A stretch of 64,000 nt of DNA, taken from JAJZRJ01 sp040757055. GTDB taxonomy: Bacteria > Desulfobacterota > Desulfobulbia > Desulfobulbales > Desulfurivibrionaceae. Each line of letters begins with the position of its first letter. Positions within the stretch are counted from its first letter, which is position 1. The notes below the pieces were generated by a model, which did not search any database, was not told the origin of the DNA, and was given only the letters and a program-made list of their open reading frames with translations. The stretch spans positions 62,001 to 126,000 of the forward strand of contig JBFLXY010000002.1 of assembly GCA_040757055.1 (NCBI GenBank), given 5' to 3'. A program made the position numbers and the translations under genes. Of this stretch, positions 1 to 8,553 are shown piece by piece.

Positions 1-198
1 CTTGCTGGTCGGCTGGGTTTGCCCACTTCGTCGGCGCGTTCAGGTTCGCTGGCCGAGGTCGCCCTGAAGGCCCCAAGACCGCATGACACCCGGATGGATG
101 TCAGTCGTCTTGCTTCCCGGTTGGTGTTGCCCGACATGGAGATGGTCATTGCCTCGGTTGCCGAAGAGTTGCAAACTGCGGAAAGGGGGAGTGTATGA
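1..198 (+). CDS. C-terminal fragment of an RmlD-like sugar nucleotide reductase/epimerase (partial)
   Basis: The reading frame is open from the left edge to the TGA at 196-198, so only about 65 C-terminal residues are present. The tail contains the stretch RPHDTRMDVSRL. It resembles the conserved 'RP.D.RLD.SKL' tail of dTDP-4-dehydrorhamnose reductase-type short-chain enzymes, which reduce or epimerise nucleotide sugars in the cytoplasm. The stop overlaps the start of the next gene (ATGA at 195-198), so the two are translationally coupled within the glycan block. Catalytic motifs lie outside the window, and the exact substrate cannot be judged. Confidence 0.55.
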   Translation, partial: LAGRLGLPTSSARSGSLAEVALKAPRPHDTRMDVSRLASRLVLPDMEMVIASVAEELQTAERGSV

Positions 199-902
199 AA
201 GAGGCGCATTCCGAACGCCTGCTGATCGTTGCCGCGCACCCCGACGACGAGGTGTTGGGGTGCGGCGGCACCATTGCCCGCTTTGTCGATGCTGGCGCCG
301 CAGTACGCATTATTTTCCTGGCCGAGGGGATCACGGCACGCTACCTCCCCGAGCAATTTGATGATCCCGTTGTGGTTGACAAGACAGCGCGTCGCAACCG
401 GAATGCACTAGCGGCTGCCGCCGTTCTGGGTGTTCCCGCCGGGCAGGTGTTTGTGGAACGGAGATACTGCTGCCGCCTCGATCAGGTACCGCTCATCGAT
501 CTGGTCCGCCACATTGAACATCATGTCAGGGAGTTCCTGCCGACCCGCCTTTTTACCCACGCGGAACACGACCCCAATGTGGATCACGGCCTCGTGCACC
601 GGGCGGTGCTTGCGGCGACAAGGCCACTTGGCGCCATACCCCTCAGGGCTGTGTATGCCTTCGAAGTGCTGTCGAGTACCGAGTGGAATCCGCAGTATCC
701 TTTTCGGGGGCAGGCTTTTTTTGATGTGACCACGACCATTGACCGCAAGGTACGGGCCCTCGCTGCCTATGATGACGAAATGCATCTTCCGCCGCATCCG
801 CGATCGGAAGAGGTGGTGCGGGCCCTGGCCCGGTTTCGGGGTGCAGCCGCCGGCTGCCATTTTGCCGAGGCCTTTCAGTTGATCAGGGGGCTGGATCTTT
901 GA
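195..902 (+). CDS. PIG-L/LmbE-family N-deacetylase
   Basis: This 235-residue protein has the zinc-binding AHPDDE motif at residues 14-19 and a downstream HDPNVDH segment at 125-131. These are the two hallmark metal and catalytic regions of the PIG-L/LmbE family, which remove acetyl groups from GlcNAc-containing lipids, cofactors or sugars. The size is normal for a complete enzyme. A GGGGGA ribosome-binding sequence precedes the ATG. It sits directly before the PseG-like hydrolase and overlaps it (TGA at 900-902, TTG start at 899). That position suggests it deacetylates an amino-sugar or nonulosonate intermediate so that another acyl group can be installed. The substrate is inferred from context only. 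Confidence 0.88.
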   Translation: MKEAHSERLLIVAAHPDDEVLGCGGTIARFVDAGAAVRIIFLAEGITARYLPEQFDDPVVVDKTARRNRNALAAAAVLGVPAGQVFVERRYCCRLDQVPLIDLVRHIEHHVREFLPTRLFTHAEHDPNVDHGLVHRAVLAATRPLGAIPLRAVYAFEVLSSTEWNPQYPFRGQAFFDVTTTIDRKVRALAAYDDEMHLPPHPRSEEVVRALARFRGAAAGCHFAEAFQLIRGLDL

Positions 903-1909
903 GAGGGACGGTACTCTTTCGGTGCGACGCAGGGCAGGAGCATGGTTTGGGCCATTTGTCCCGCTGTCTCACGCTGGCGGGTGCGTTTGCCGAGGCGGGG
1001 ATATCCTCCCGTTTCCTGATCAATGCTCCCTCTTCGCTTTTGGCGCGGGTCGCCGGAGCCGGGCACCAGGTGACACCGTCCGCTGTGCCGGTTGGCATCA
1101 AGGATGATCCTGCTTCCTGGAATGCCGAAGATTGCTCTTTGCTGATACTCGACAGCAAGGCACTGACCCCCTCCTTCGTCGAAACATGCCGTGCGTTTGC
1201 TCCGGTTCTTTGTTTCGACGATGAAGCACCTCGCGATTTCCCCTGCGATGTACTCATCAACAACCATCCCTGGGCGCGGGCGGACGACTATGGACAGCAA
1301 AGCGGGCGCAAGCTTTTGCTGGGGTCCGCGTTTAATACCGTCCACCCCGACTTTTTCGTTTCGCGAGAACAACTCCACGGCTTACTGATCACTCTTGGCG
1401 GCGAGGACCCCCACAATCACACAGGCTGGCTGATTGAACAGTTGGCCGGCAACATCGGTGAACTGTCCACGGAGATTGTCGTCGGCCCTGCCCATCCCGC
1501 TCCGGAAATGGTGCAGCTGGCCTGCAAGCGGTGGTTGCCTCACGCAGAAGTTCACATTGGACCGTCTTCGCTGGTTCCCTTTGCCTGGCGTTCCCATATT
1601 GCCATCAGCGCGGCAGGAACCACCTGCTATGAGCTGGCGGCGGCTGGGGTTGCCATGGCGGTGCTGGCGGTGGAAGATCATCAGGAACGACTTGCCGCCT
1701 CGATGGTTGCCGGAGGCGCCGCTCTTTCTTTTGGAAGCCATGGCACCCTGGATGCGGGCAGGGTGCGAAACGTATTTGCCGATCTTGTGCAGCCCGCGAT
1801 AAGTGCCGAATTGGCCGCCGCCGGACGGAGGATGTTCCCGGCTCCCGGTATAACAGCCATTGTTGACGAACTTAAACCATTGATTCAAACGACAGGACGT
1901 TGCGCATGA
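899..1909 (+). CDS. pseG: PseG-like UDP-sugar hydrolase (UDP-2,4-diacetamido-trideoxy-altrose hydrolase)
   Basis: This 336-residue protein probably starts at TTG 899, which overlaps the previous stop. The N-terminus reads FRCDAGQEHGLGHLSRC (residues 7-23). It matches the PseG/SpsG signature, in which the G-x-G-H histidine (here His19) is the catalytic base. A second GT-B-like lobe follows, with the SAAGTTCYELAAAG segment typical of the nucleotide-diphosphate site. PseG releases UDP from UDP-6-deoxy-AltdiNAc, giving the sugar that PseI condenses with phosphoenolpyruvate to pseudaminic acid. The neighbours are a Pse-associated methylase, a CMP-transferase and a NeuB-family synthase. PseB and PseC are not in the window and may lie upstream. 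No PseH-like acetyltransferase is seen. Confidence 0.85.
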   Translation: MRGTVLFRCDAGQEHGLGHLSRCLTLAGAFAEAGISSRFLINAPSSLLARVAGAGHQVTPSAVPVGIKDDPASWNAEDCSLLILDSKALTPSFVETCRAFAPVLCFDDEAPRDFPCDVLINNHPWARADDYGQQSGRKLLLGSAFNTVHPDFFVSREQLHGLLITLGGEDPHNHTGWLIEQLAGNIGELSTEIVVGPAHPAPEMVQLACKRWLPHAEVHIGPSSLVPFAWRSHIAISAAGTTCYELAAAGVAMAVLAVEDHQERLAASMVAGGAALSFGSHGTLDAGRVRNVFADLVQPAISAELAAAGRRMFPAPGITAIVDELKPLIQTTGRCA

Positions 1910-2550
1910 CAACAGAGCAAATCGAGGTATGGACAGGTGAATTTGGCCGCGCCTACACAAACCGGAACCGATTCGAGGATGATGCCGCCTTCAATGCATT
2001 TTACATAAAGCGCTATGGCCTCACCCGCGATGCCATCAATTCCGATTGGCTGGGCGGCCTGGCCCCCGACGCCCCGATCCTCGAGGTTGGGGCGAATATC
2101 GGAAACCAGTTGCGGGCATTGCGACGGGCTGGTTTCCAAAGGCTTTTCGGGATCGAGATTCAACGATACTGCGTTGAGCAGAGCAAACAGCTCAATCCCG
2201 AGGTTGATATCATCGAGGGATCAGCCTTCGACATTCCTTTTAAAGACGGATTCTTCAACCTTGTCTACACCAACAACGTTCTCATCCATATCTCGCCAGC
2301 CGATCTGCCCAAGGTGATGGACGAGATGTACCGGGTATCGGGGCGGTATATCTGGGGATTCGAATATTTTGCACCGGAACCAACCGAGATCAATTATCGC
2401 GGCCACAAAAATCTTCTTTGGAAGGCTGATTATGCGGCCCTCTTTATGGCTCGTTTTCCAGATCTCAAGCTGGTTCGGCAGCAACTTTTTGATTGCCTCG
2501 ATGAGGCCGGAACGATCGACAAGCTCTATCTGCTGGAAAAGAGCCGCTGA
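1906..2550 (+). CDS. Pseudaminic acid biosynthesis-associated SAM methylase
   Basis: This 214-residue class I methyltransferase starts at ATG 1906 in an ATGA overlap with pseG. The N-terminus (TEQIEVWTGEFGRAYTNRN) resembles the family described as pseudaminic acid biosynthesis-associated methylases, whose members begin with an 'E.W.G.FG..YT.RN' box. SAM motif I is ILEVGANIGN around residues 60-70, and a motif-III-like FNLVYTNNVLIHI follows. The protein presumably methylates a nonulosonate precursor, its CMP form or an acyl substituent, but the acceptor is not established. The strict coupling to pseG supports a role in the same pathway. Confidence 0.82.
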   Translation: MTTEQIEVWTGEFGRAYTNRNRFEDDAAFNAFYIKRYGLTRDAINSDWLGGLAPDAPILEVGANIGNQLRALRRAGFQRLFGIEIQRYCVEQSKQLNPEVDIIEGSAFDIPFKDGFFNLVYTNNVLIHISPADLPKVMDEMYRVSGRYIWGFEYFAPEPTEINYRGHKNLLWKADYAALFMARFPDLKLVRQQLFDCLDEAGTIDKLYLLEKSR

Positions 2551-2568
2551 GCTAGGAGGGTATCGCGT

Positions 2569-3255
2569 ATGTTCGCTTACATACCCGCCAGAGGAGGGTC
2601 ACGGAGGATTCCTTTAAAGAATATCCGGCCGCTCGGTGGGCGGCCGGTGATCGTCCATGCCATTGAAACGCTACGCTCACTCGATTTCATCACCGCGGTT
2701 CACGTCTCGACGGATGATCCGCGTATTGCCGAGGTGGCGGAACAGGCGGGGGCCACATGCCTTGGGTTGCGTCCGGCAGAGCTGTCCGATGACAAGGCCG
2801 GGTTTGCTGAACTGATCCATCACGATATTGGTCGTTTTGCAGAACACAACCACGACCGTGAGGTGTTGTTCGCGTTGGCAACGGCCGCCTTGGTGCCCGC
2901 CAGTGTCTATACAGACGCCTTTGAGCAATACACCGCATCCCGTCCGGATATCCTGATGAGCTGCGAAACAGCCCATCCTTTCTGGGCGATGGTACAGAAA
3001 CCTGACGGTTTTTGGTGGCCCCTCTTCCCGGACAAGGTGTTGACCAATTCCCAGGATCTGCCCAAATCCCTGGTGGATGCCGGTTTGTTTTACATGTTTC
3101 AGCTCGACACGATGCAAGGCTTCACCTCGGTGAAGCTGGCGAATCGCATCCAGCCATACGAGGTTCCGGCACAGTACACGGTGGATGTGGATACCCCCGA
3201 GGATTGGGACCTGCTCGAGTATAAGTTCCACAGATTGAATAGGGGTAATCTATGA
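2569..3255 (+). CDS. pseF: CMP-nonulosonate (pseudaminate-type) cytidylyltransferase
   Basis: This 228-residue enzyme of the acylneuraminate cytidylyltransferase family would activate a nonulosonic acid with CTP to CMP-NulO. The nucleotide-binding signature IPARGGSRRIPLKNI lies at residues 5-19, and the C-terminus has the family's VDVDTPEDW box. TAGGAGGG precedes ATG 2569. The TGA overlaps the start of the downstream NeuB-family gene. Because it lies between PseG and a NeuB homologue, the product is most likely CMP-pseudaminic acid or a derivative. The family alone cannot separate PseF from NeuA or LegF. Confidence 0.82.
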   Translation: MFAYIPARGGSRRIPLKNIRPLGGRPVIVHAIETLRSLDFITAVHVSTDDPRIAEVAEQAGATCLGLRPAELSDDKAGFAELIHHDIGRFAEHNHDREVLFALATAALVPASVYTDAFEQYTASRPDILMSCETAHPFWAMVQKPDGFWWPLFPDKVLTNSQDLPKSLVDAGLFYMFQLDTMQGFTSVKLANRIQPYEVPAQYTVDVDTPEDWDLLEYKFHRLNRGNL

Positions 3256-4313
3256 TGCTGCCACGCCTCCATATCGAAGGACGCGGCATTGGTGATGGTT
3301 ACCCTGTTTTCGTCATCGCCGAGGCTGGTGCCAACCACAACGGGGACCTGAAACTGGCGAAGGAGATGGTCTGTGCTGCCCGGGAGGTCGGGGCAGACTG
3401 TATTAAATTTCAGACCTTCACGGCTGAGGAGTTCTGCGCCGACCGCGTGAAGACGTTTACCTATAAAAGCCAGGGGCAGATGGTGACCGAAAGCGAATTC
3501 GAGATGTTCAAGCGTCTTGAATTCCAGCGTGAGGAATGGGTTGAGCTCATGGATTTTTGTAGGGCACAGGGTATTCTATTCCTGACGACGGTCCAAGACC
3601 CAGTAAATCTGACCATGATGCTTGAATTGGGTCTCAAGGGCATCAAGGTCGGCTCTGATGATTTTGATCATCTTCTCAATCTTCGCCGTTACGCCGCAAC
3701 GGGGCTCCCCTTAATTCTTTCAAAAGGAATGTCTGGGCTATCCGAGGTCGAGCAGGTGCTCAATGCGGTTCAGCCTCTCGCTCCCGGCGGCGTGGCGGTG
3801 TTGCACTGCGTTTCGCTTTATCCTGCTGATGCCCGCTGCCTTAACCTCAGCCAGATTCGTGCGTTGCGGGAGCGTTTCCCCCAGGTGGTGTGGGGATTCT
3901 CGGACCATAGCACAAGTACGATCGCGCCAGCCTTGGCCGTCACGTTTGGTGCCCGTATTATCGAGAAACACTTTACGCTCGACCACGGGCTTCCCGGACC
4001 GGATCATTGGTTTTCCATGAACCCCGAAGAGATGCGGGAGATGATCCGAAACATCCGTTTTGCCGAAGAGGCAGCAGGAGATGGCCGAATCGAGCCGGCA
4101 GTAGAGGAGGAGGCGAGTCGTTCCATCATGCGGCGCCGGGTCATCGCGCGGGTGGAGCTCCCTGCGGGAAGCCTTTTGTGCGACGATCTCGTGATGTTCA
4201 AGCGGGCGGAACAGGGCGGTTTTGCCGGAGAGTGGGACGCGATGCGGGGGCGCCGGCTACGGGTGGCCAAACAGGCCAACGAGGGGATATCCCTGGACGA
4301 GGTCGTGGAGTGA
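3252..4313 (+). CDS. pseI: NeuB/PseI-family nonulosonate synthase with SAF domain
   Basis: This 353-residue NeuB-family aldol-condensing enzyme joins phosphoenolpyruvate to a six-carbon amino sugar to make a nine-carbon nonulosonic acid. The TIM-barrel part starts with FVIAEAGANHNGD and continues with the GADCIKFQTF, LSKGMS and GFSDHS boxes and the IIEKHFT metal-site region. A C-terminal antifreeze/SAF-like domain (about residues 290-353) contains the RRVIARVELPAG segment. Context with PseG and a CMP-transferase favours pseudaminate synthase. The barrel also resembles generic NeuB/LegI, so the symbol is provisional. It overlaps both neighbours by four bases. Confidence 0.8.
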   Translation: MMLPRLHIEGRGIGDGYPVFVIAEAGANHNGDLKLAKEMVCAAREVGADCIKFQTFTAEEFCADRVKTFTYKSQGQMVTESEFEMFKRLEFQREEWVELMDFCRAQGILFLTTVQDPVNLTMMLELGLKGIKVGSDDFDHLLNLRRYAATGLPLILSKGMSGLSEVEQVLNAVQPLAPGGVAVLHCVSLYPADARCLNLSQIRALRERFPQVVWGFSDHSTSTIAPALAVTFGARIIEKHFTLDHGLPGPDHWFSMNPEEMREMIRNIRFAEEAAGDGRIEPAVEEEASRSIMRRRVIARVELPAGSLLCDDLVMFKRAEQGGFAGEWDAMRGRRLRVAKQANEGISLDEVVE

Positions 4314-5008
4314 TCGTCAGCATTCACCAGCCAGCCTATCTGCCCTGGCTGGGATACTTCGACAAGATCAAGCGCGCGGATCTTTTCATCTACCTCGATA
4401 CGGTGCAGTACCAGAAGAACAGTTTCCAGAATCGCAACAAGATCCGGACGAAATCAGGGCCGATCTGGCTGACCGTGCCGGTGGAGACGAGCGGGCGACT
4501 TTATACGACCCCCCTCAAGGAAATAGCGATCGACAACCGGCGCGATTGGCGGGCAAAACACCGCAGGGCCCTGATGATGCACTACGGCCGCAGCAGGATG
4601 TTCGACGCGGTTTTCCCGCGGCTGGAGCCATTTTATCTGCGTTCCTGGGAGCGGCTGGCGGATCTGTGTTGGGAGATGATGGTCGAGTTCAACAGGATGC
4701 TCGGCATCGGCACGCGGATCGTCAGGGCCTCGGAGCTTGAGGTGGGCGAGGGAGGGAAGAGCGATCTGGTGCTCAACATCTGCAAGGCGACGGGCGCGAC
4801 AACCTATCTGTCCGGCAGCCTGGGCCGCCACTATCTGGTGCTGGACGATTTTGCCGCCGCCGACATCGAGGTGGTGTTTCAGGATTATGTCCACCCGACA
4901 TATACCCAACAGTATCCGGGATTCGAGCCCTTCATGGGTATCGTCGACTGCCTGTTCAACGAGCCGGATGCTGGCAAGTTCATTGGAGAACGAGATGACG
5001 TCATGTGA
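4310..5008 (+). CDS. WbqC-family protein
   Basis: The GTG start at 4310 overlaps the preceding TGA and gives a 232-residue protein. A longer reading that begins inside the upstream gene was rejected because it would overlap a conserved synthase. The N-terminus VSIHQPAYLPWLGYFDKI and the YLDTVQYQKNSFQNRNKI box are the WbqC family signature; a TYLSGS segment is conserved near the C-terminus. WbqC-like proteins recur in O-antigen and nonulosonate clusters, but their biochemical activity is not settled. Here the protein sits right after the first nonulosonate cassette and overlaps the next methyltransferase gene by 14 bases. Confidence 0.9.
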   Translation: MIVSIHQPAYLPWLGYFDKIKRADLFIYLDTVQYQKNSFQNRNKIRTKSGPIWLTVPVETSGRLYTTPLKEIAIDNRRDWRAKHRRALMMHYGRSRMFDAVFPRLEPFYLRSWERLADLCWEMMVEFNRMLGIGTRIVRASELEVGEGGKSDLVLNICKATGATTYLSGSLGRHYLVLDDFAAADIEVVFQDYVHPTYTQQYPGFEPFMGIVDCLFNEPDAGKFIGERDDVM

Positions 5009-5666
5009 TGCATGGGAGAATATTTATGCTGCTGGCCGGCACGGCAGTGTCTGGCCGTGGTCGGAGCTGGTGTCGCTTGTCATGCGCCATGTCCGACCAG
5101 ATGGACGTCTCCTGGAAGTTCTTGAGATCGGCGTGGGGGCGGGCGCCAACATTCCTTTCGTCCTCTCCATCGGAGGGAGAATGTCGGCCATCGACGGCAG
5201 CGCCACGGCAATTGCCCGTCTGCAGGAACGATTTGCCGGTGAGGAACGGCTGCATCTGGCTGTTGGCGACTTCACCCGTTCCCTGCCCTTTGATCGGCGT
5301 TTTGACATGGTCATCGACCGAGGCTCGCTCACTCACAACGACGAGGAGGGAACAAGGCGAACCCTCACCCTGCTCCGGCAACGGCTGAAACCAGGGGGCT
5401 GGCTGTTCTGCCTTTCCCTGTTCGCTGCCGAGATGAAGGAGGCCGCTATGGGAAAGGGCGGGCCGGACTGTTGGACCCGCTGCGACATTGAAAATGGGCC
5501 CTTGGCGGGCACCGGGACGGTCCATTTCTGGACGCCGGAGCACGTCCGCGACGTGTTTTCCAGTTTTGAGATCGTCACCCTTGAGCACCACGGCGTGCGA
5601 CATCTCTTCCCCGAGGAGCGGGCAGGCGTGGCCTATTACAACTTGGTTGCAAGACAGCCAGGATGA
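4995..5666 (+). CDS. Class I SAM-dependent methyltransferase
   Basis: This 223-residue methyltransferase starts at ATG 4995, inside the end of the WbqC gene. Motif I is VLEIGVGAG at residues 42-50, followed by the acidic SAIDGS box that binds the ribose of SAM. MVIDRGSLTHND and the LKPGGWLF box are typical of Rossmann-fold methyltransferases acting on small molecules or sugars. The stop overlaps the start of the next gene (ATGA, 5663-5666). Within the glycan block it most likely O- or N-methylates a sugar, but the sequence does not show the acceptor. Confidence 0.85.
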   Translation: MTSCDAWENIYAAGRHGSVWPWSELVSLVMRHVRPDGRLLEVLEIGVGAGANIPFVLSIGGRMSAIDGSATAIARLQERFAGEERLHLAVGDFTRSLPFDRRFDMVIDRGSLTHNDEEGTRRTLTLLRQRLKPGGWLFCLSLFAAEMKEAAMGKGGPDCWTRCDIENGPLAGTGTVHFWTPEHVRDVFSSFEIVTLEHHGVRHLFPEERAGVAYYNLVARQPG

Positions 5667-7258
5667 AAGGTGCCCCCCCCCTGACGCCGCTCAGGCTGAC
5701 GGTGCCTGACTTGCACATCGGACCCTCGGGAGTGGCCCCATTTTGCTATCCGGTGACTCCGCGGCAAACCACCGCGGTGCTGGAGGCGTTTATCGACGCC
5801 CTGCATCAGCACCTGCGGGAAAAACCTCCCGAGGCCGGCACCGTTTCTGAGGCGCTCTGGATAATGTTTCCCGTGCTCTGTCTCGATGTCATCCAGATTT
5901 GTCATAGTATCGCGCTGTTGCAGCGGTGCAAGGCCGCCGGCTACCAACCGCGCGGGCCCTTTCTCGACGCCCTTGCCGAGGGCGTTGTGCCACCTCTTTC
6001 TCGACGGCTTGCCATCGGACTGCGTCGTCCGCCAAGGATTCCTGCCTGGCGCCAGGCGGCCAGATTCGTTCGCTCACTGATGCCGCAGAAAGGGTGGTTC
6101 GACTATCACCAGCCCTATAGCCGTTCTACTAACGGCCGTCCGCTGATCTTTCACCAGTCATCTTTGTTGGCCAACTACGCCAGGGAGCAGGAAGAACGCC
6201 CGCTGTTCACCTATCCGGAGGATTGGCTGATGCCGGGGGAGCGGATATCAGGCAGGGGCCCGGATCTGTCGGCAGAAGTCAGGAGCATGGCGAAAACCGC
6301 CTTCGCGGCAGGGGAAGAAACGCCTTCGGACGTGGCCCTGGCCTGGTTGGTCCGCTCTGCCTCCCTCTCTGCCCGGTGGGGTGCCGAACAGCTCGCACAT
6401 CTGCGGAGCCGGCGCAAAATTCCCAAGCATTTCTGGGTGGGCACCCTCGGCAACCCCGTCTATCGCGTACTTTCAAAGGTTGTGCGCGAGCGGGGCGGTG
6501 AGGTGACGGGATTTGATCATGGCATGAGTAGTGGATTGTGGGATACTCCGGTGCAGACGGTCTTGGAGTTTGACTTTGCCGACCGGTTTGTGACCTTTTC
6601 GCGGGAAATGGCTGCGGGACTGCATGGCAACTGGCAGCCAGGCCGAACACTTACCGGCCGGTGCCCCGAACTGGTTTTTGTGCGCGGCCTGGAAAGCTCC
6701 GATACGCCGTCTCTGCCTTCCTGCCCCAAGACGCCGGCGCATCGTCCTGGCAAGATCATTTATGTCCCTACCATGTACGGTGGGGAAACGGTGCATCTTC
6801 TTCCCTTTTTTTCCGACATCCAGATGGTGGATTGGCAGGCCCGGTTGCTGTCCTTTTTGCGGGGGCAGGGATATGAGGTCTCCATCAAGCCGCACCCGGA
6901 GAGCGTTTATCCCGTGCCGGCGGAACTCGCGGCCCTGGTGGATGGGCGCGTCCTGGCCGGCCGGTTCGAGGATCTTGACCTGGCCGATTCGGTGCTGCTT
7001 TTTGACTACCCGCAGACAACGGCCTTTGTTCGGGCCTGTCGTTCTTCTAATCCTATTGTGGTTGTCGATTTTGGACGCCTGGCCATACGTCCCGAGGCGC
7101 GCCAGCCGTTCGCGGCGCGCTGCGCCCTGGTTGAGGGCGGGGTCGCGGACGACGGCCGGCTCATGATGGACTGGCAGGCTCTGGTTGCCGGCCTGGAGAT
7201 GGCACCGGAGCGTATGGACCAGACCTTGGGGCAGCGCTACTTCGCGGGGGTGGCATGA
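5663..7258 (+). CDS. Putative GT-B surface-glycan transferase (LIC12162/capsule type)
   Basis: This 531-residue soluble protein has no signal peptide or clear membrane segment. The C-terminal half has features of GT-B transferases: GYEVSIKPHPES, with an 'HP' motif at the expected donor-site strand, then DSVLLFDYPQTTAFVRA, and VTGFDHGMSSG upstream. It recalls the putative transferases often annotated as LIC12162 family or capsule polysaccharide transferases. Bacterial sialyltransferases and CDP-glycerol transferases share an HP motif of this kind. Position straight after the CMP-nonulosonate cassette makes it a candidate nonulosonate transferase, which is inference. A run of nine C lies at 5673-5681, only ten bases after the start codon, and could vary in length. 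Confidence 0.6.
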   Translation: MKGAPPLTPLRLTVPDLHIGPSGVAPFCYPVTPRQTTAVLEAFIDALHQHLREKPPEAGTVSEALWIMFPVLCLDVIQICHSIALLQRCKAAGYQPRGPFLDALAEGVVPPLSRRLAIGLRRPPRIPAWRQAARFVRSLMPQKGWFDYHQPYSRSTNGRPLIFHQSSLLANYAREQEERPLFTYPEDWLMPGERISGRGPDLSAEVRSMAKTAFAAGEETPSDVALAWLVRSASLSARWGAEQLAHLRSRRKIPKHFWVGTLGNPVYRVLSKVVRERGGEVTGFDHGMSSGLWDTPVQTVLEFDFADRFVTFSREMAAGLHGNWQPGRTLTGRCPELVFVRGLESSDTPSLPSCPKTPAHRPGKIIYVPTMYGGETVHLLPFFSDIQMVDWQARLLSFLRGQGYEVSIKPHPESVYPVPAELAALVDGRVLAGRFEDLDLADSVLLFDYPQTTAFVRACRSSNPIVVVDFGRLAIRPEARQPFAARCALVEGGVADDGRLMMDWQALVAGLEMAPERMDQTLGQRYFAGVA

Positions 7259-8541
7259 ACGCTTTGGTCAATTTCATTGACGCGGTCGAAGAAAGGGTGC
7301 CGATCGTGATTGGGGGACGCCGCCATGCCCTGGTGATCCTGCTCGCTGGGTGTATCGCCTTGGCGCATGGGGGCTACGGTCTCGCTTCCGGTCCGCTCTT
7401 TTCGCCGGATGCCGCACGTTATGTGGAGTGGGCCGAAACGCTGATCGCCGTCGGTTTCAACCCCTTTTCCCTGCTGCAGCGTGTGGATTTTGTCACCTCT
7501 CCGGTCCAGTATCTGGCAATCGTTTATCTGATCGCGTTGGCGATGCTGTTGTTTGGCCCCCTCTGGCCGGTTGCCTTCGTGGTCCTGAATGGCTTGTTTT
7601 GCGGGCTGGGGGCCTTCTTTGCGCTTGATCTCGTCCGCCGGAAAATCGAGGGCGTGTTGCCGCTCCTCCTGGTGGCCACGCTGTTCCTGATTTCCTTCGA
7701 CATCGTGATCTGGGCAAAATTCATTCTCACCGACCTGCTCTTTTTGATCACCGTTTCCGCAGTGTTGTGGAATGCCTCACGGTTGCTCCAGGGGGCAGAG
7801 GCCGGCCAGGTGCGGCGGGAGTTTTTTGTTCCCCGGGCATGCTGGGTCGTGTTCCTTTTGCTGTTGGCGTTCCTTACCCGGCCAACGGCCTTGCCCTTGC
7901 TCGGATTTTTGCTGCCGTGCCTTTTGGCAGCGCCAGCCGTGGCGCGGGTGGCAAGTGAAAACTGGCGCCGTTTCCTGGGATACGCAACCTTGGTTGGATT
8001 GGTGCTGGGTGGAGCGCTCATGGTCCTGACTGCATGGCTTCTCATCGCCTCCGCCGGGTGGAGCGGGTCCGGCGGGGCGGTGGAGACCATCAAGTATTAT
8101 GCCTCCTATTTTGCCCAGGGAGCCGTGGTCCATGATCGTCCGGAGACGTATCTGGTTGTTGACCCGACGGTTTTGGACTATCTGCGGGTCATGGCCTATC
8201 GCCTTGCCTATTTTTATTCGCCGGTGATCCCCGGTTATGGTCTGCTGCATCTTGCCGATAACCTGCTGGTCTTTGTGCCGTCCTATGTCCTTGCGGTGGT
8301 GACCCTGGTCGAGATATTTCGTCCTCACCCCGTGCTCGACCTCGAGACCCGCTGGATGGTTCTGCTCTGTTGGGGCACCATTCTGGCCTTTGCCCTTTTC
8401 ACCGCCCTGACGCTGCTCGACTACGACCACCGGTATCGGCTTCCCGCCCTGCCGGCCCTCTTTATCCTGAGCGGTATCGGAATCGGAATTTTATTGCGGC
8501 GGGGACGCTGTTGCCCCTCTGATAGCCGCCATGCTGGCTAG
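7255..8541 (+). CDS. Polytopic GT-C-like membrane glycosyltransferase
   Basis: This 428-residue inner-membrane protein has about ten hydrophobic segments, starting near residue 22. The first external loop carries LFSPDAARYVEWAE. An acidic residue followed by a tyrosine at this place is usual in GT-C enzymes of the ArnT/PMT/GT39 group, which take sugars from polyprenyl phosphate. DYDHRYRLPALP near the C-terminus fits the re-entrant end of that fold. It overlaps the preceding gene by four bases. The protein might add a sugar on the periplasmic face or act as a polymerase-like enzyme; the donor is unknown. Confidence 0.65.
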   Translation: MNALVNFIDAVEERVPIVIGGRRHALVILLAGCIALAHGGYGLASGPLFSPDAARYVEWAETLIAVGFNPFSLLQRVDFVTSPVQYLAIVYLIALAMLLFGPLWPVAFVVLNGLFCGLGAFFALDLVRRKIEGVLPLLLVATLFLISFDIVIWAKFILTDLLFLITVSAVLWNASRLLQGAEAGQVRREFFVPRACWVVFLLLLAFLTRPTALPLLGFLLPCLLAAPAVARVASENWRRFLGYATLVGLVLGGALMVLTAWLLIASAGWSGSGGAVETIKYYASYFAQGAVVHDRPETYLVVDPTVLDYLRVMAYRLAYFYSPVIPGYGLLHLADNLLVFVPSYVLAVVTLVEIFRPHPVLDLETRWMVLLCWGTILAFALFTALTLLDYDHRYRLPALPALFILSGIGIGILLRRGRCCPSDSRHAG

Positions 8542-8553
8542 CGACGAGAGAAG

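Noticed and set aside
4007..5008. A longer version of the WbqC gene starting inside the NeuB-family gene
   Set aside because: The first 100 residues are an out-of-frame reading of the synthase; the WbqC family begins at VSIHQPAYLPW, which fits GTG 4310.
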